From Methylomonas montana (lineage in GTDB: Bacteria > Pseudomonadota > Gammaproteobacteria > Methylococcales > Methylomonadaceae), in contig NZ_CP129884.1 of assembly GCF_030490285.1 (NCBI RefSeq), positions 3,782,001 to 3,846,000 on the forward strand: a DNA stretch of 64,000 nucleotides, written 5' to 3'. The notes beneath the pieces were generated by a model that saw nothing but the letters and a program-made list of their open reading frames with translations, ran no database searches and had not been told where the DNA came from. This document shows positions 35,685 through 50,778 of the stretch, one piece after another. How positions within the stretch are numbered: the stretch's first letter is position 1; each line of letters opens with the position of its first letter. A program made the position numbers and the translations under genes.

Positions 35685-36494
35685 TTAGACAGCGAGGCTG
35701 CAGCCGGCATTTTTTCTGCGGCTGACCAATAAAGTCATCAGGCCGGTTCCGAACAGCCAAACGGCGCCAGGTACGGGGACCGCAGCCACTGATGAAACAT
35801 AATTGATGGTTTTTGACGAACCGATCAATGAACTCAGCGTGCCGTTGCTGCCATCGCCGTCGAGGGCTTTGACCAGCTTTAAGAAATCGGAACTCACGCC
35901 TGCCAGCCACAAGTTTTCACCGGTCGATCCGCCCGTCAATCCGGGGATGCTCGGCGCCCAGCCACCAGTAAACTTGGTGTTGAAGCCCAGGGCGACACCT
36001 CCATAGGTGCCGATCAAATTCGGTGAGCCGTTAGCGGGGTTTGCATCCAGCAGGTCGGCTTTCAGCAAGGTTTGATAAGGTAGATCATTCCACGACGTTT
36101 CGCCAATTGAGCCAGCTGGTAATGTCCCTTTGATTTCCAAATAGTTTTTTAGCGTTGTAGTGCCTATCGAAGTGATCAGTTCACCGGCAGAGTTGAAGTT
36201 TGCCTGATATTTCACGCTCTCTTTGCCCAAATTGACATGATTGGTCAGGCTGCCCCAGAATGAAGCACTTGAGCCGCTCCCAATCAGCTGCCAATAAGTA
36301 TTGGAGCCCGAGCCTTTTTTACTTATTTTGATAGTCTCGTTGGTATCCAAGAATAACGGCCAGCTTGGCTCGCCGACGCCGGGTGCATCGTACGTGAATT
36401 TACCATCAGTCATTGAAGTCGCTGCGTTACCCGCTCCAGCAACCAACGGTAACACCACCGCCAACATCCATCGTCCATATTTAATCACTTTCAT
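35685..36494 (-). CDS. PEP-CTERM (VPVPG-type) exported protein
   Basis: 269 aa. Signal peptide at the N-terminus (W-M-L-A-V-V-L-P-L-V-A-G-A-G-N-A-A). C-terminal V-P-V-P-G-A-V-W-L-F-G-T-G-L-M-T-L then S-R-R-K-N, an exosortase signal. The body is low in charge and rich in G, S, T. The leader holds a c-di-GMP-I-like riboswitch that ends only about 27 nt before the start codon. Confidence 0.85.
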   Translation of the reverse strand: MKVIKYGRWMLAVVLPLVAGAGNAATSMTDGKFTYDAPGVGEPSWPLFLDTNETIKISKKGSGSNTYWQLIGSGSSASFWGSLTNHVNLGKESVKYQANFNSAGELITSIGTTTLKNYLEIKGTLPAGSIGETSWNDLPYQTLLKADLLDANPANGSPNLIGTYGGVALGFNTKFTGGWAPSIPGLTGGSTGENLWLAGVSSDFLKLVKALDGDGSNGTLSSLIGSSKTINYVSSVAAVPVPGAVWLFGTGLMTLLVSRRKNAGCSLAV

Positions 36495-36521
36495 TTATCA
36501 ATCCCCTTACATTAATGAATA

Positions 36522-36600
36522 AGGTGGCAGCCCGGCTGTCTTACCGTTTTGAATCCGCAAGACCCATGGCTTTCCGTCCCTGCCTCACGGCAGGTTTGGC
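36522..36600 (-). promoter_or_regulatory. Cyclic-di-GMP-I (GEMM)-like riboswitch
   Basis: On the - strand: AAACC, TGCC-GTGA-GGCA tetraloop stem, GGGACGGAAAGCC, ATGGGTCTTG, a loop, then AAGACAGCCGGGCTGCC. It follows the c-di-GMP-I aptamer better than the copy at 19034-19102 (the AAACC next to the tetraloop stem is intact). As there, the core reads ACGGAAAGCC where the consensus has ACGCAAAGCC. The aptamer ends close to the ribosome site of the PEP-CTERM gene, so translational control is likely. Confidence 0.78.
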
Positions 36601-37229
36601 TTTTACACGCTTGTTTTTTAAAACCATTTCGCTAATAAACAGTGTTTCTATTCCCTGCTAGCCATTGGTTACTTTTAAAGCCATATTCCGTTTTTAGCGT
36701 CCTCGTCGCCTTGTTAACCCCCAGGCAGGCGTTATGTATCGCTGGATGACGACCCTATGAAGTAACCAATCCCCCAAAATGCATAGCAGTTCGAGCTGAG
36801 CAACTCTGATGCCAAACTCATAACATATTGAAATGATTGTTTTATGTTTGCTGTCTCATCGGCATAAAATTGGTTCGCAACGTTATTTAACTCAAAAATA
36901 TCGAGGCATATCACTTAATCCGTTAGAGCTCGCCATTGACTTGATTGAGCGCGAGTAACGGCTCCAGGAACATCTTGCGTCGCCGGTAGAGGCCAAAACT
37001 ATGTGCTGATGGAAAGGGATATTGGCTGGACGATGCCAAACATGACTGTGCAGCGCCAAAAAGTAGTTAGGTATTGGTCATGCGCGGCTTGGCAAGTCGT
37101 CGCCAGCGTAGACGTTGCCATCAGGGAAGCTAGGTTTTTACTGAGCAATAGCGTGGTGTTGTGGTATTTTAGCGCCCCTCGAATACGTCACGACTCGACG
37201 GCTAACCAAACAGGATCATCAGCAATAAA
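36601..37229. other. Intergenic stretch before parC
   Basis: About 630 bp. The left part must contain the promoter of the riboswitch transcript (- strand); the right part the parC promoter (+ strand). The frames within it (for example 36732-36914 and 37003-37266) have no motif or clear ribosome site. Nothing else seen. Confidence 0.45.
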
Positions 37230-39467
37230 ATGGGTGTACAGGAAAACTTCGAACAACTGCCTTTAAAGGATTTCACTGAAAAAGCCTACCTGGATTATTC
37301 CATGTACGTGATTTTGGACCGTGCCTTGCCGCATATCGGCGACGGTCTGAAACCGGTGCAGCGCCGCATCGTTTATGCGATGTCGGAACTGGGGCTGACC
37401 GCGCTGGCCAAATACAAAAAATCCGCGCGCACCGTCGGTGACGTGCTGGGTAAATACCATCCGCACGGCGACTCGGCCTGCTACGAAGCCATGGTATTGA
37501 TGGCGCAAGACTTTTCCTATCGTTACCCATTGATAGACGGCCAGGGCAACTGGGGCTCGCCGGACGATCCGAAATCTTTCGCGGCGATGCGTTACACTGA
37601 ATCGCGGCTGACAGCCTATGCCCAAACCCTGCTCAGCGAGTTGGGCCAGGGCACGGTGGATTGGACTGACAACTTCGACGGCACCTTGAAAGAACCTAGC
37701 CTGTTGCCTGCGCGGTTGCCGAATGTATTGCTGAACGGCACGATGGGTATTGCGGTGGGCATGGCTACCGATATTCCGCCGCACAATCTGCGCGAGGTCG
37801 CGGGTGCCTGCCTGCAATTGCTGGACGAACCGGAAACGCGGCTGGAAGGCTTGCTTGAGCATATCAAAGGCCCGGATTATCCGACCGACGCCGAGATCGT
37901 CACGGCCGCAGCCGACATTCAAAAACTGTATACCACCGGCAACGGCTCGGTGAAGATGCGTGCCAAATACGAGCTAGAGGATGGCAACATCGTCATCACC
38001 GCACTGCCGCATCAAGTATCCGGCGCCAAACTGCTGGAACAGATCGCCGCGCAGATGCTGGCGAAGAAATTGCCGATGATCGAAGATTTGCGCGACGAAT
38101 CCGACCACGAAAATCCGACCCGGCTGTTGATCATTCCCAAAACCAAACGCATCGATGTCGATGCGGTAATGTCGCATCTGTTCGCTACCACCGACCTGGA
38201 GAAAAATTACCGGGTCAATATGAACATGATCGGTTTGAACGGCAAGCCGCAGGTCAAGAACCTGAGACAAATTCTGACCGAATGGATCAGCTTCCGGACC
38301 GAAACCGTGCGCCGCCGTTTGCAATATCGGCTGGATAAGGTGCTGGCGCGTTTGCATATTTTAGAAGGCTTGCTGATCGCCTATCTGAACATCGACGAAG
38401 TGATCGCGATCATCCGCGGCGAAGACCATCCCAAGCCAGTGTTGATGGAACGTTTCGGCCTGAGCGACTTGCAAGCCGAGGCGATTCTGGAGCTGAAATT
38501 GCGCCATCTGGCGAAACTCGAAGAAATGAAAATTCGTGGCGAACAAGACGAACTGGAACAGGAACGCCAGGCGCTGGAAAAAACCCTGGGCTCGGAGCGT
38601 TTGCTGAATCGCCTGATCCGTAAGGAAATTGAGCGCGATGCGGAAAAATACGGCGATAACCGCCGCTCGCCCATCGTCGCCCGCGAGGCTGCACAAGCCC
38701 TGGACACCACCGAGCTGATCGCCAACGAACCGGTGACCATCATCCTGTCGCAAAAAGGTTGGATACGTGCAGCCAAGGGTTATGACATCGAGGTGGAAAG
38801 TCTCAGCTATCGAGCCGGCGACGCCTATCTGTCCTCCGCCAAGGGCCGCACTACCCAGCCGGCCTATGTGCTGGATTCCAGCGGCCGGATCTACACCATC
38901 ACCACTCACGACCTGCCGTCGGCGCGCAGCCAGGGAGAGCCTTTGACCGGTCGCCTGAATCCACCGCCGGGCAGCCTGTTTACCGACGTGTTCAGCGGTC
39001 AGCCGGATGACTGGTTGTTGATGAGCAGTAATGCTGGTTACGGGTTTCGGGTTCAGTTGAAGGAACTCATCAGTAAGAACAAGGCCGGTAAGGCCGTGCT
39101 GAGTCTGCCGACAGGCTCGAAAGTAATGACGCCGGCGCCGATTCCAAATGCCGACGATTTGCTGGCGGTGGCGACCTTGCAAGGCCGCTTGCTGATCTTC
39201 CCTGCCCAGGATTTACCGGAATTGGCAAAAGGCAAGGGCAACAAGCTAATCCAGATTCCGAGCGGAGACATTGCATCCGGCAAAGATGCGGTAGTAGCGG
39301 TTACAGCGTTGACAGCGGGTAGCGAGCTGAAAATTCTGTCCGGCAAACGCTTCGTCACACTGAAAGCGATGGACATCGCCCAATATACCGGCAACCGAGC
39401 CAATCGGGGAACGGCATTACCGCGTGGATTTCAAAAAGTCGATGGACTGGAGTGCGTGATAGATTAA
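37230..39467 (+). CDS. parC: DNA topoisomerase IV subunit A
   Basis: 745 aa. Breakage-reunion subunit that decatenates chromosomes with ParE. Catalytic Tyr122 in [10 protein letters not shown], the quinolone-pocket Ser82 and Glu86 in [10 protein letters not shown] are wild-type. The C-terminal domain follows from about residue 490. parE is not adjacent. ATG 37230 fits the family start ([11 protein letters not shown]). Confidence 0.96.
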   Translation: MGVQENFEQLPLKDFTEKAYLDYSMYVILDRALPHIGDGLKPVQRRIVYAMSELGLTALAKYKKSARTVGDVLGKYHPHGDSACYEAMVLMAQDFSYRYPLIDGQGNWGSPDDPKSFAAMRYTESRLTAYAQTLLSELGQGTVDWTDNFDGTLKEPSLLPARLPNVLLNGTMGIAVGMATDIPPHNLREVAGACLQLLDEPETRLEGLLEHIKGPDYPTDAEIVTAAADIQKLYTTGNGSVKMRAKYELEDGNIVITALPHQVSGAKLLEQIAAQMLAKKLPMIEDLRDESDHENPTRLLIIPKTKRIDVDAVMSHLFATTDLEKNYRVNMNMIGLNGKPQVKNLRQILTEWISFRTETVRRRLQYRLDKVLARLHILEGLLIAYLNIDEVIAIIRGEDHPKPVLMERFGLSDLQAEAILELKLRHLAKLEEMKIRGEQDELEQERQALEKTLGSERLLNRLIRKEIERDAEKYGDNRRSPIVAREAAQALDTTELIANEPVTIILSQKGWIRAAKGYDIEVESLSYRAGDAYLSSAKGRTTQPAYVLDSSGRIYTITTHDLPSARSQGEPLTGRLNPPPGSLFTDVFSGQPDDWLLMSSNAGYGFRVQLKELISKNKAGKAVLSLPTGSKVMTPAPIPNADDLLAVATLQGRLLIFPAQDLPELAKGKGNKLIQIPSGDIASGKDAVVAVTALTAGSELKILSGKRFVTLKAMDIAQYTGNRANRGTALPRGFQKVDGLECVID

Positions 39468-39478
39468 GAGCTTAACTG

Positions 39479-39513
39479 TTATATAAATATTAATTTCGTT
39501 AACGTTTATATAA
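39479..39513. terminator. AT-rich hairpin after parC
   Basis: TTATATAAA (39479-39487) and TTTATATAA (39505-39513), with partly complementary AGAGCTTA and TAGCTCT outside. Twelve bases after the parC stop. No T-tract directly follows, so the terminator role is tentative. Confidence 0.4.
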
Positions 39514-39594
39514 GCTTAGCTCTAGTTTTAACTGCCATTTCCACTCCACAGCAAACGCCGCCAAATAATTTTTTACCGTAAAATAAAAAATCAG

Positions 39595-39623
39595 TTGACA
39601 TAAAAAACAAAACTCTCTATTAT
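39595..39623 (+). promoter_or_regulatory. sigma-70 promoter of the tRNA cluster
   Basis: TTGACA (39595-39600), 17 bp, TATTAT (39618-39623): close to consensus, with an A-rich stretch upstream. It lies about 50 bp before tRNA-Pro. Confidence 0.85.
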
Positions 39624-39674
39624 AGTCATCTTTCTGGACAGCATCAGCTTCCCAGGATAATAAGAAGGTCAATT

Positions 39675-39751
39675 CGGGGTATAGCGCAGTCTGGTAGCGC
39701 GTCTGCTTTGGGAGCAGAATGTCGGGAGTTCGAATCTCTCTACCCCGACCA
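39675..39751 (+). tRNA. tRNA-Pro (anticodon TGG)
   Basis: Full cloverleaf: acceptor CGGGGTA/TACCCCG, anticodon stem TCTGC/GCAGA around loop TTTGGGA (TGG at 39709-39711), T-arm with TTCGAAT, and an encoded CCA end. First of three tandem tRNAs. Confidence 0.97.
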
Positions 39752-39757
39752 AGATTT

Positions 39758-39834
39758 GCGCTTGTAGCTCAGCTGGATAGAGCATCGGCCTTCTAAGCCG
39801 AGGGTCGCAGGTTCGAGTCCTGCCAAGCGTGCCA
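39758..39834 (+). tRNA. tRNA-Arg (anticodon TCT)
   Basis: Acceptor GCGCTTG/CAAGCGT, anticodon stem TCGGC/GCCGA with loop CTTCTAA (TCT at 39792-39794), T-loop TTCGAGT, and encoded CCA. Six bases after tRNA-Pro. Confidence 0.97.
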
Positions 39835-39854
39835 TCGCAAAAATTCATCATTAT

Positions 39855-39931
39855 GGTGAGCGTAGCTCAGTTGGTAGAGTCCCGGATTGTGATTCCGGTT
39901 GTCGTGGGTTCGAGCCCCATCGTTCACCCCA
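39855..39931 (+). tRNA. tRNA-His (anticodon GTG)
   Basis: Acceptor GTGAGCG/CGTTCAC plus the extra G(-1) at 39855 facing the discriminator C, the His identity mark. Anticodon GTG within CCGGA-TTGTGAT-TCCGG. CCA is encoded. Last of the three tRNAs. Confidence 0.97.
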
Positions 39932-40487
39932 ATAAATTCCCCCAAAAAACTTCTACCGTTTTTATTCAGGGAAGTCCTTGAAGTAATTCGAATCCTCTAA
40001 ACTCCTAATATAAACCCATTTATCGAATTTTGTTCGTTCTGAATAAACTGGTTTTTGTGCGCCAAAGATCGGCCGGTTTTTAGAGCAAAATCGATTTTCG
40101 CTAGGAAAGTCGTTCAAGCAAATCCACGCATAGGTCTGCGCCAGACGGATCCCATTGACGATTGCGGTGTTCTCGGCGAACAAAACTGGCGCACCGATTT
40201 GACTTGGATACCGTACGGCCAACCGGATACCGGTTGACTTGAATTGTGGATGACCTCTTTTGCCATCTCGCGTCGACGAGATGGCATTAGACCCTTTTTT
40301 ACGCTTCCTTTGCCACGCAACCCTCCCAGCATACTTCCGTAACCGCTGTATTGGCCCCAGCTTGCTTAGAAATCGACAAGGTTTGATTTGGAGATTCCCC
40401 TAATCAATCTGACATCGGCGTGAGATAGCGCCACAGAAAATAAATCACACCTTCACGCACAAAAATCTACCAACCAGTAGAAAGAGC
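39932..40487. other. Intergenic stretch after tRNA cluster
   Basis: About 550 bp with no clear gene. An 86-codon frame on the - strand (39962-40222) has no ribosome site or motif. The end of this region is the 3' side of the glutaredoxin gene. Confidence 0.45.
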
Positions 40488-40808
40488 TTAATGAACCGCT
40501 CCTATAGCAGCCAGCATAGCTGTTAATTCACCCTTGTTGTACAAATCGATAACAATATCGCAACCACCGATTAATTCTCCTTTAACATACAATTGTGGAT
40601 ATGTTGGCCAGTTGGAGTAGACTTTCAAAGCTTCCCGCAACTCTGGATCCTCGAAAATATTAACGTGTGCATAATCAGCGTTACAAGCCTCCAACGCCTG
40701 AACGACTCGACTGGAAAAACCGCACTGCGGGAAATCGGGTGTACCTTTCATGTATAACACAACGGCATGACCTGCTAACTGATTTTGAATTCTTTCGACA
40801 ACGCTCAT
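40488..40808 (-). CDS. grxD: Monothiol glutaredoxin, Grx4 family
   Basis: 106 aa. The C-G-F-S active site (P-Q-C-G-F-S) is at about residues 28-32, with the Grx4 marks K-G-T-P-x-x-P and W-P-T-Y-P-Q-L-Y-V-K-G-E-L-I-G-G-C-D. It carries or delivers 2Fe-2S clusters, often with BolA. Lies directly after the rRNA operon terminator, on the same strand, with its own start at 40808. Confidence 0.95.
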   Translation of the reverse strand: MSVVERIQNQLAGHAVVLYMKGTPDFPQCGFSSRVVQALEACNADYAHVNIFEDPELREALKVYSNWPTYPQLYVKGELIGGCDIVIDLYNKGELTAMLAAIGAVH

Positions 40809-40894
40809 GGAGTTTCCCTTATATAAAATTAAATGCTTACTAGCAATCGCTATTTGCTGGCTTGAATCTTAGCAACAGTGCAATAGTTTAAACA

Positions 40895-40928
40895 ACAAAA
40901 AAAGCCCAGCTATCACTAGCTGGGCTTT
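40895..40928 (-). terminator. Rho-independent terminator of the rRNA operon
   Basis: AAAGCCCAGCTA (40901-40912), loop TCAC, TAGCTGGGCTTT (40917-40928): a perfect 12-bp stem; on the - strand a run of T follows. Ends the rRNA transcript about 10 nt after 5S and before grxD. Confidence 0.93.
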
Positions 40929-40938
40929 AGTGTTAAGA

Positions 40939-41055
40939 GCTTGGCGATGACCTACTTTCACATGGCAACCTGCCACACTATCATCGGCGCTAAGCGGTTT
41001 CACTTCCGAGTTCGGGATGGGATCGGGTGGTTCACGCTCGCTATGTTCACCAAGC
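40939..41055 (-). rRNA. rrf: 5S ribosomal RNA
   Basis: On the - strand begins GCTTGGTGAACATAGCGAG, contains the conserved C-C-C-G-A-A-C-T-C core (CCCATCCCGAACTCGG) and ends GCCAAGC, which pairs with the start. About 117 nt. Last gene of the rRNA operon. Confidence 0.95.
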
Positions 41056-41278
41056 AAACTGGTTGGGCTGGATGGTTATCCAACCGTCATGCAACAGGTT
41101 AGGTTTAGCCTCATTGGGCTTTGTGCCTTTAGGCTTTTCGCGCGCACGTTCACTTTTGAGGGGTGTTCGCTGCGGCTTTTGCCTTTGACCTGTCTTTCAT
41201 GGAAATCTGTATCGAGTTTGTCGTTCTCAGTTGCTTATCAGCTGGTCAACTGCTACCCAAACGCATTGGGTGTTATAT

Positions 41279-44173
<2,895 letters not shown>

Positions 44174-44400
44174 ATAACCCGAATACGTCTGCTTTCACTC
44201 GGCCTTGGAGGTTAATCCTGAGCTTTACTAGGCTTTCTATTTAAGTTATTTGTCAGCTGACATTTTCGCTGATTTTTTCTGCTTGAGAACGACATGCCGT
44301 TTACTTCTTGTCTTTATCTTTCGATAATGACGCGTTATAAACCGCAACTCGTTTCAGTTTCGATCATTGCTGATCGTTACTATAGTTACAGATTTCCATA

Positions 44401-44413
44401 TTGTTAAAGAGCT
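44401..44413 (-). promoter_or_regulatory. boxA-type antitermination site in the 16S-23S spacer
   Basis: On the - strand reads AGCTCTTTAACAA, matching the rRNA boxA (T-G-C-T-C-T-T-T-A-A-C-A-A). Lies between tRNA-Ala and 23S in the spacer 44174-44542, which holds nothing else that I could assign. Confidence 0.75.
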
Positions 44414-44542
44414 ATTGGTACGAATACCAATGCTATAAAGTCTTTATCTTTACCTTAAAGATAAAACCCTATAGCGCTGATGTTCTGACACCTCTCATCG
44501 ACGACACTTTTCACACTCACCGCTCAACCGATGTTGGCTTGA

Positions 44543-44618
44543 TGGTGGAGCCAGGGAGGATCGAACTCCCGACCTCCTGCGTGCAAGGCAGGCGCTCTCC
44601 CAGCTGAGCTATGGCCCC
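44543..44618 (-). tRNA. tRNA-Ala (anticodon TGC)
   Basis: Starts GGGGCCATAGCTCAGC on the - strand, anticodon loop TTGCACG, T-loop TTCGATC, and ends with encoded CCA. The second of two spacer tRNAs in transcription order (16S-Ile-Ala-23S). Confidence 0.97.
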
Positions 44619-44653
44619 GAATAGACTAAAGACTTTCGCCTTTTTTCGTTAGT

Positions 44654-44730
<77 letters not shown>

Positions 44731-44791
44731 AGGTGCGTCTTTCAATCGAAATAATTTGTTGTGAGTACGTATGACAGTTGCTCTGTCTTTG

Positions 44792-46325
<1,534 letters not shown>

Positions 46326-46477
46326 AATTTTAACTTGTTACTAAATAAGATTAGTAACCAATCTTGGCTCGACTACAGAACATCTTTTCTTGCGAATTGA
46401 CGTGGTTTTCTGTGTCGACTATTTCTATACAGAACATAGCCATCACACATACCCACACAAATTATTTCGATTTAGTT

Positions 46478-46490
46478 TGTTAAAGAGCCA
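46478..46490 (-). promoter_or_regulatory. boxA antitermination site in the rRNA leader
   Basis: On the - strand GGCTCTTTAACAA, one base from the boxA consensus, about 150 nt before 16S. Sits between the promoter at 46518-46545 and 16S. Confidence 0.8.
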
Positions 46491-46517
46491 GGGCATTTCG
46501 CCCTGTTGAGCCGACAT

Positions 46518-46545
46518 ATTCTACAGCGTTTTCAGTGTTTGTCAA
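46518..46545 (-). promoter_or_regulatory. sigma-70 promoter of the rRNA operon
   Basis: On the - strand TTGACA (46545-46540), 16 bp, TAGAAT (46523-46518), with an AT-rich stretch upstream (A-A-A-A-A-T-A-A-A-T) that could be an UP element. The only good promoter upstream of 16S in this region. Confidence 0.8.
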
Positions 46546-46692
46546 ATTTATTTTTAAGTCATTTCAAAAAAACCGAAATACAAAAAAAATAACAGCAACC
46601 TAACCGCCACCAACCCGCCGAACCCAGTCGACCGCTTCACCGTCAAAACCAACCTGCCTGAGCAGTGAAGAGCCGCTCATTATACATCCCAC

Positions 46693-47898
46693 TCACACCA
46701 AGTCAAGCATTAATTCTATCCGCGCGAACTTGCGCTTGCCTACTTGATAAACATGCTTGCTTGGCGCTGAAATGATAGCCTTCTGATTCTCCAACTTTTC
46801 ACTATCGATCTTTACCGCGCCCTGCTTAATCAACCGCAGCGCCTCGGATGTGCTTTCGACCAGACCCGCACTCTTTAACAGGTTGGCAATAGGCATACCT
46901 TCGCTTCCGACATTTATTTGAACATCTTCCATTTCATCCGGCAGCGCTCCGCGCTGAAAGCGTGCTTCAAAATTCTCTAATGCCGATTTAGCCACCTCAA
47001 GACCGTGGAATCTGGCCACGACTTCCTGAGCGAGCGCCACTTTGTAATTTCTCGGATTTTCGCCACTCTCGCAAGCAATCCGCCAATTCTCTATCTCAGT
47101 CATTGACTTAAAGCTCAATAGCTTGAAATACCGCCACATCAACTCGTCGGAAATCGACATAATCTTGCCAAACATGTCATCAGGCAAATCGGCAATACCT
47201 ATATAGTTGTTCAGCGATTTGGACATCTTCTGCACACCGTCAAGACCTTCCAAAATAGGCATCGTCAAAACGACTTGCGGTTTTTGCCCATAAACTTCCT
47301 GCAACTGCCTACCCATCAATAAATTGAATTTTTGATCGGTACCGCCCAACTCGACATCGGCTTTCATCACAACCGAGTCATAGCCTTGTATTAATGGGTA
47401 CAGGAATTCGTGAATCGCGATAGGCTGACCGCCCTTGTAGCGTTTACTGAAGTCGTCACGCTCCAACATTCTTGCCACGGTATTTCTCGCCGCCAACTGA
47501 ATCAATTCGGCGCTCGTCATGACGCCCATCCAACTGGAATTAAATTTAATCTCGGTTTTATCGGGATCGAGAATCTTGAACACCTGCGCCTGATAGGTTT
47601 TGGCATTTTCCGCCACCTCTTCACGGCTTAAAGGTTTGCGCGTCACATTCTTACCGGTGGGATCACCAATCATCGCCGTGAAATCGCCGATCAGGAATTG
47701 CACATTGTGTCCGGCATCCTGGAATTGCTTTAACTTATTAATCAGTACCGTATGCCCTAGATGCAAATCCGGCGCGGTGGGATCAAATCCAGCCTTGATC
47801 GTCAACGGCCGATTTTCTTCCAACTTTTTAATCAAATCCGATTCCAGCAAAATTTCATCAGCGCCATAACGCAACTGAGCCAAGGTTTCTTGCAACAA
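46693..47898 (-). CDS. tyrS: Tyrosyl-tRNA synthetase
   Basis: 401 aa. Class I signature H-L-G-H (P-D-L-H-L-G-H-T) near residue 48 and K-M-S-K-S near 230; C-terminal S4 RNA-binding domain from about residue 340. Length and the missing long insert suggest the TyrZ-like, shorter class rather than E. coli TyrS. Single gene; divergent from the M23 peptidase. Confidence 0.95.
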   Translation of the reverse strand: MLQETLAQLRYGADEILLESDLIKKLEENRPLTIKAGFDPTAPDLHLGHTVLINKLKQFQDAGHNVQFLIGDFTAMIGDPTGKNVTRKPLSREEVAENAKTYQAQVFKILDPDKTEIKFNSSWMGVMTSAELIQLAARNTVARMLERDDFSKRYKGGQPIAIHEFLYPLIQGYDSVVMKADVELGGTDQKFNLLMGRQLQEVYGQKPQVVLTMPILEGLDGVQKMSKSLNNYIGIADLPDDMFGKIMSISDELMWRYFKLLSFKSMTEIENWRIACESGENPRNYKVALAQEVVARFHGLEVAKSALENFEARFQRGALPDEMEDVQINVGSEGMPIANLLKSAGLVESTSEALRLIKQGAVKIDSEKLENQKAIISAPSKHVYQVGKRKFARIELMLDLV

Positions 47899-48033
47899 GT
47901 TAATCTCCTAATAGCCTTAAGTTTTGGGCGCGCATTATAAGTGATGCAATTGTACGGAAGGATAAAATATGCCCTTTTGTTAGCCTTATCCGCAAAAATT
48001 GCCTACAATGGCATGCTCGACAAACAATGAAAT

Positions 48034-49335
48034 GTGATTACTGTGAAGAACAGAATACTCAAGTCGGTGCTGTTAGGCACCTACACCGTTGTTGCCGCCA
48101 GCGCAAGTTACGGATTGATACCGCATAATGGTTTTGAAGATGCAAGGATTTTGGAACAAGACAGACTGATCTCATCCAAGATCAATCAATACACCAAATA
48201 CGTAGAACCGCCCGAAGTACAACACCTCGATATAACCGAGGAACTGGAACACACCGTCAAATCCGGCGAGAACCTCTCCAGCATTTTTTCCGCACTAAAT
48301 CTGAGCCGGGAAGATTTGCATAAAATCGTCCACGCCAACGCTACCGGCAAACAATTCGCCGACGTCGAACCAGGCCAGGACGTCGTCGCTACGCTCAACG
48401 CTTCGGGCGAACTGGAACAGCTGACTTACAGCAAAAATCCGTTCGAAACATTGATTGCTACGCGGCACGACGACGATTTCGACGTAGAACTACTCAGTAA
48501 AAAAGTCGATTACCAAATTGCCAACGCCAAAGGCTCTATCGATTCTTCACTGTTCGAAGATGGCAAGGAAGCTGGCCTGCCGGAAAAATTGATCCTGAAA
48601 CTGGCCGACATCTTTGCCTGGGATATCGACTTTGCACTTAATTTGAGAGACGGCGATCAATTCACTGTCGTCTACGAAAAACTGTTCGTCGACGGCAGAG
48701 AATTCGACACCGGCGAAATCCTCTCGGTCGAATTCGTCAACCAAGGCAAAACCTATACCGCCGTGCGCTTTGAGGACAATCAAGGTAACACCGGCTATTA
48801 CACCCCAGACGGCAACGGCCTGCGCAAAGCCTTCCTGCAAACGCCGATGGACTTCGCCAAAATCAGCTCGCATTTTGATTTACATCGCAAACATCCGATT
48901 CTGAATACCATCCGCGCTCACAAAGGCGTCGATTATTCGGCTGCTATCGGCACGCCGGTTAAAACGACCGGCGACGGTAAAATTGTGTTTCGCGGCGTGA
49001 AAAACGGTTACGGCAATGTCGTGGAAATCGAACACGGTCAAAAATACTCTACCCTTTACGCCCACTTGTCCGGCTTCAAATCCGGTCAAAAACTCGGCAG
49101 CGCCATTAAACAAGGCGACGTGATCGGCTATGTCGGCAAAACCGGCCTGGCGACCGGCCCGCATCTGCATTATGAATTCAGAATCGGCGGTGAGCACGTC
49201 AACCCGGTTACCGCCAAAATACCGCGTTCCATGCCGATGGACAAAGCTTTGTTGGCCAAATTCAAGGCACAAACTCAGCCTTTGATGGTGCAGCTCAAAC
49301 AAGCCAAGGGCGAAGCGTTGGTTGCCCAAAACTAA
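48034..49335 (+). CDS. M23 family peptidoglycan endopeptidase with OapA/LysM-like domain
   Basis: 433 aa. N-terminal membrane helix (about 9-29). A LysM/OapA-like domain follows near 70-120 (H-T-V-K-S-G-E-N-L-S-S-I-F), then a linker, then the LytM/M23 domain with H-K-G-V-D-Y near 300 and H-L-H-Y-E-F near 378, the zinc ligands. Resembles MepM, which opens murein cross-links during growth. The start is the GTG at 48034, without a better one nearby. In tandem with anmK, a murein recycling kinase, so the pairing makes sense. Confidence 0.92.
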   Translation: MITVKNRILKSVLLGTYTVVAASASYGLIPHNGFEDARILEQDRLISSKINQYTKYVEPPEVQHLDITEELEHTVKSGENLSSIFSALNLSREDLHKIVHANATGKQFADVEPGQDVVATLNASGELEQLTYSKNPFETLIATRHDDDFDVELLSKKVDYQIANAKGSIDSSLFEDGKEAGLPEKLILKLADIFAWDIDFALNLRDGDQFTVVYEKLFVDGREFDTGEILSVEFVNQGKTYTAVRFEDNQGNTGYYTPDGNGLRKAFLQTPMDFAKISSHFDLHRKHPILNTIRAHKGVDYSAAIGTPVKTTGDGKIVFRGVKNGYGNVVEIEHGQKYSTLYAHLSGFKSGQKLGSAIKQGDVIGYVGKTGLATGPHLHYEFRIGGEHVNPVTAKIPRSMPMDKALLAKFKAQTQPLMVQLKQAKGEALVAQN

Positions 49336-49339
49336 AGTC

Positions 49340-50449
49340 GTGTCCGAGCTTTATATAGGCCTAATGTCAGGGACCAGCGTCGATGGTATCGACGCTGGCC
49401 TCGTCGATTTTAGCCACGGCAAAATTCGTCTGGTCGGCTTCCACTATCAAGCTTTTCCCACCGAACTTAGGCAACAAATCCATAATATCAGCCAAGCAGA
49501 TCAACCGATTCTGTTAAAGGATTACGGCACGCTGGACAGCCGACTTGGCCAGCTATTTGCCGAAGCTACCTTAAAGTTACTCGATGACGCTCAAATTCCG
49601 ACTTCGGCAATCCAAGCCATCGGCAGCCACGGTCAGACCGTCTATCACGCGCCGGAAACAGCCAGTGGCTTTTCCCTGCAAATCGGCGATCCAAATCGCA
49701 TCGCCGAAATGACCGGCATCACCACTGTCGCCGATTTCCGCCGCCGCGACATCGCCGTCGGCGGCCAAGGCGCGCCATTAGTACCGGCTTTTCATCAAGC
49801 CATCTTTGCCGACCCATCGCAAACCAGGACAATCGTCAATATCGGCGGTATCGCCAACATCACGATATTGGACGACAAACCAGTCATCGGCTTCGACACT
49901 GGCCCCGGCAACGGCTTAATGGACTGGTGGTGCCAGCAGCATTGCAAGCAAGCTTACGACCGGAACGGCGACTGGGCGGCAAGCGGCCGCCGCCTCCCGA
50001 CTTTACTCGGCGCCTTAAAAGACGATGCCTATTTTCGCTTAACGCCACCGAAAAGTACCGGCAAGGAGTATTTTTCATCCGCTTGGCTGCAACAAAAACT
50101 TAGCTTATTCAACGATCTTAAACCCGAAGACATTCAAGCCACACTCTGTCAGCTCACTGCCGACACCATTGCAGACGCGATTCGTCAATACGCCCCCAAT
50201 ACCTTACAAACGCTAATCTGCGGGGGCGGCGCGCATAACAGCCGATTGATGAGTCTTTTGCGGGAAAATCTGAAAATGCCGGTTATGTCGACAGCCGAAC
50301 AAGGAATCGACCCCGATCATGTCGAAGCGATTGCGTTTGCCTGGCTGGCGCGGCAAACACTCAACAACAAGCCGGGTAATTTGTGTAGCGTCACGGGCGC
50401 CAATACGCCCGTGGTTTTAGGTGGAATTTATCCGGGCAAAACGATTTAA
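49340..50449 (+). CDS. anmK: Anhydro-N-acetylmuramic acid kinase
   Basis: 369 aa from GTG 49340, 4 nt after the upstream stop. A TTG at 49322 inside the previous gene would add six residues. N-terminal [13 protein letters not shown] is the AnmK motif; G-G-x-A-N-I-T and [13 protein letters not shown] are also present. It opens and phosphorylates 1,6-anhydroMurNAc in murein recycling. Confidence 0.95.
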   Translation: MSELYIGLMSGTSVDGIDAGLVDFSHGKIRLVGFHYQAFPTELRQQIHNISQADQPILLKDYGTLDSRLGQLFAEATLKLLDDAQIPTSAIQAIGSHGQTVYHAPETASGFSLQIGDPNRIAEMTGITTVADFRRRDIAVGGQGAPLVPAFHQAIFADPSQTRTIVNIGGIANITILDDKPVIGFDTGPGNGLMDWWCQQHCKQAYDRNGDWAASGRRLPTLLGALKDDAYFRLTPPKSTGKEYFSSAWLQQKLSLFNDLKPEDIQATLCQLTADTIADAIRQYAPNTLQTLICGGGAHNSRLMSLLRENLKMPVMSTAEQGIDPDHVEAIAFAWLARQTLNNKPGNLCSVTGANTPVVLGGIYPGKTI

Positions 50450-50778
50450 GCAGAGAACGACGAGCCGCAACCGCAGGTCGTAGTAGCGTTAGGATTGCGA
50501 ATCACGAATTGCGCGCCGGTTAAATCTTCCTTGTAATCGATTTCGGCGCCACTCAAATACTGGATGCTCATCGAATCGATCAACACCGTCACGCCATCCT
50601 TAACGATTTGAGTATCGTCGTCGTTCACTTCTTCGTCAAAGGTAAAACCGTATTGAAACCCTGAACAGCCACCACCGCTGATATAGACTCTAAGTTTAAG
50701 ATTATCGTTACCTTCTTCTTGAATCAAACCCGCAACTTTTTGCGCGGCACTATCGGTAAACACAATAGGATCGGCCAT
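50446..50778 (-). CDS. erpA: Iron-sulfur cluster insertion protein ErpA
   Basis: 110 aa from ATG 50778 (M-A-D-P-I-V-F); the frame continues 6 codons further but lacks a ribosome site. A-type carrier with the three cysteines in G-G-G-C-S-G-F-Q-Y and T-C-G-C-G-S-S-F. Delivers 4Fe-4S clusters to targets. Convergent with anmK, overlapping it by 4 nt. Confidence 0.94.
   Translation of the reverse strand: MADPIVFTDSAAQKVAGLIQEEGNDNLKLRVYISGGGCSGFQYGFTFDEEVNDDDTQIVKDGVTVLIDSMSIQYLSGAEIDYKEDLTGAQFVIRNPNATTTCGCGSSFSA

Noticed and set aside
39962..40222. 86-codon frame on the - strand
   Set aside because: No ribosome site, odd composition and no motif; kept only as an intergenic note.
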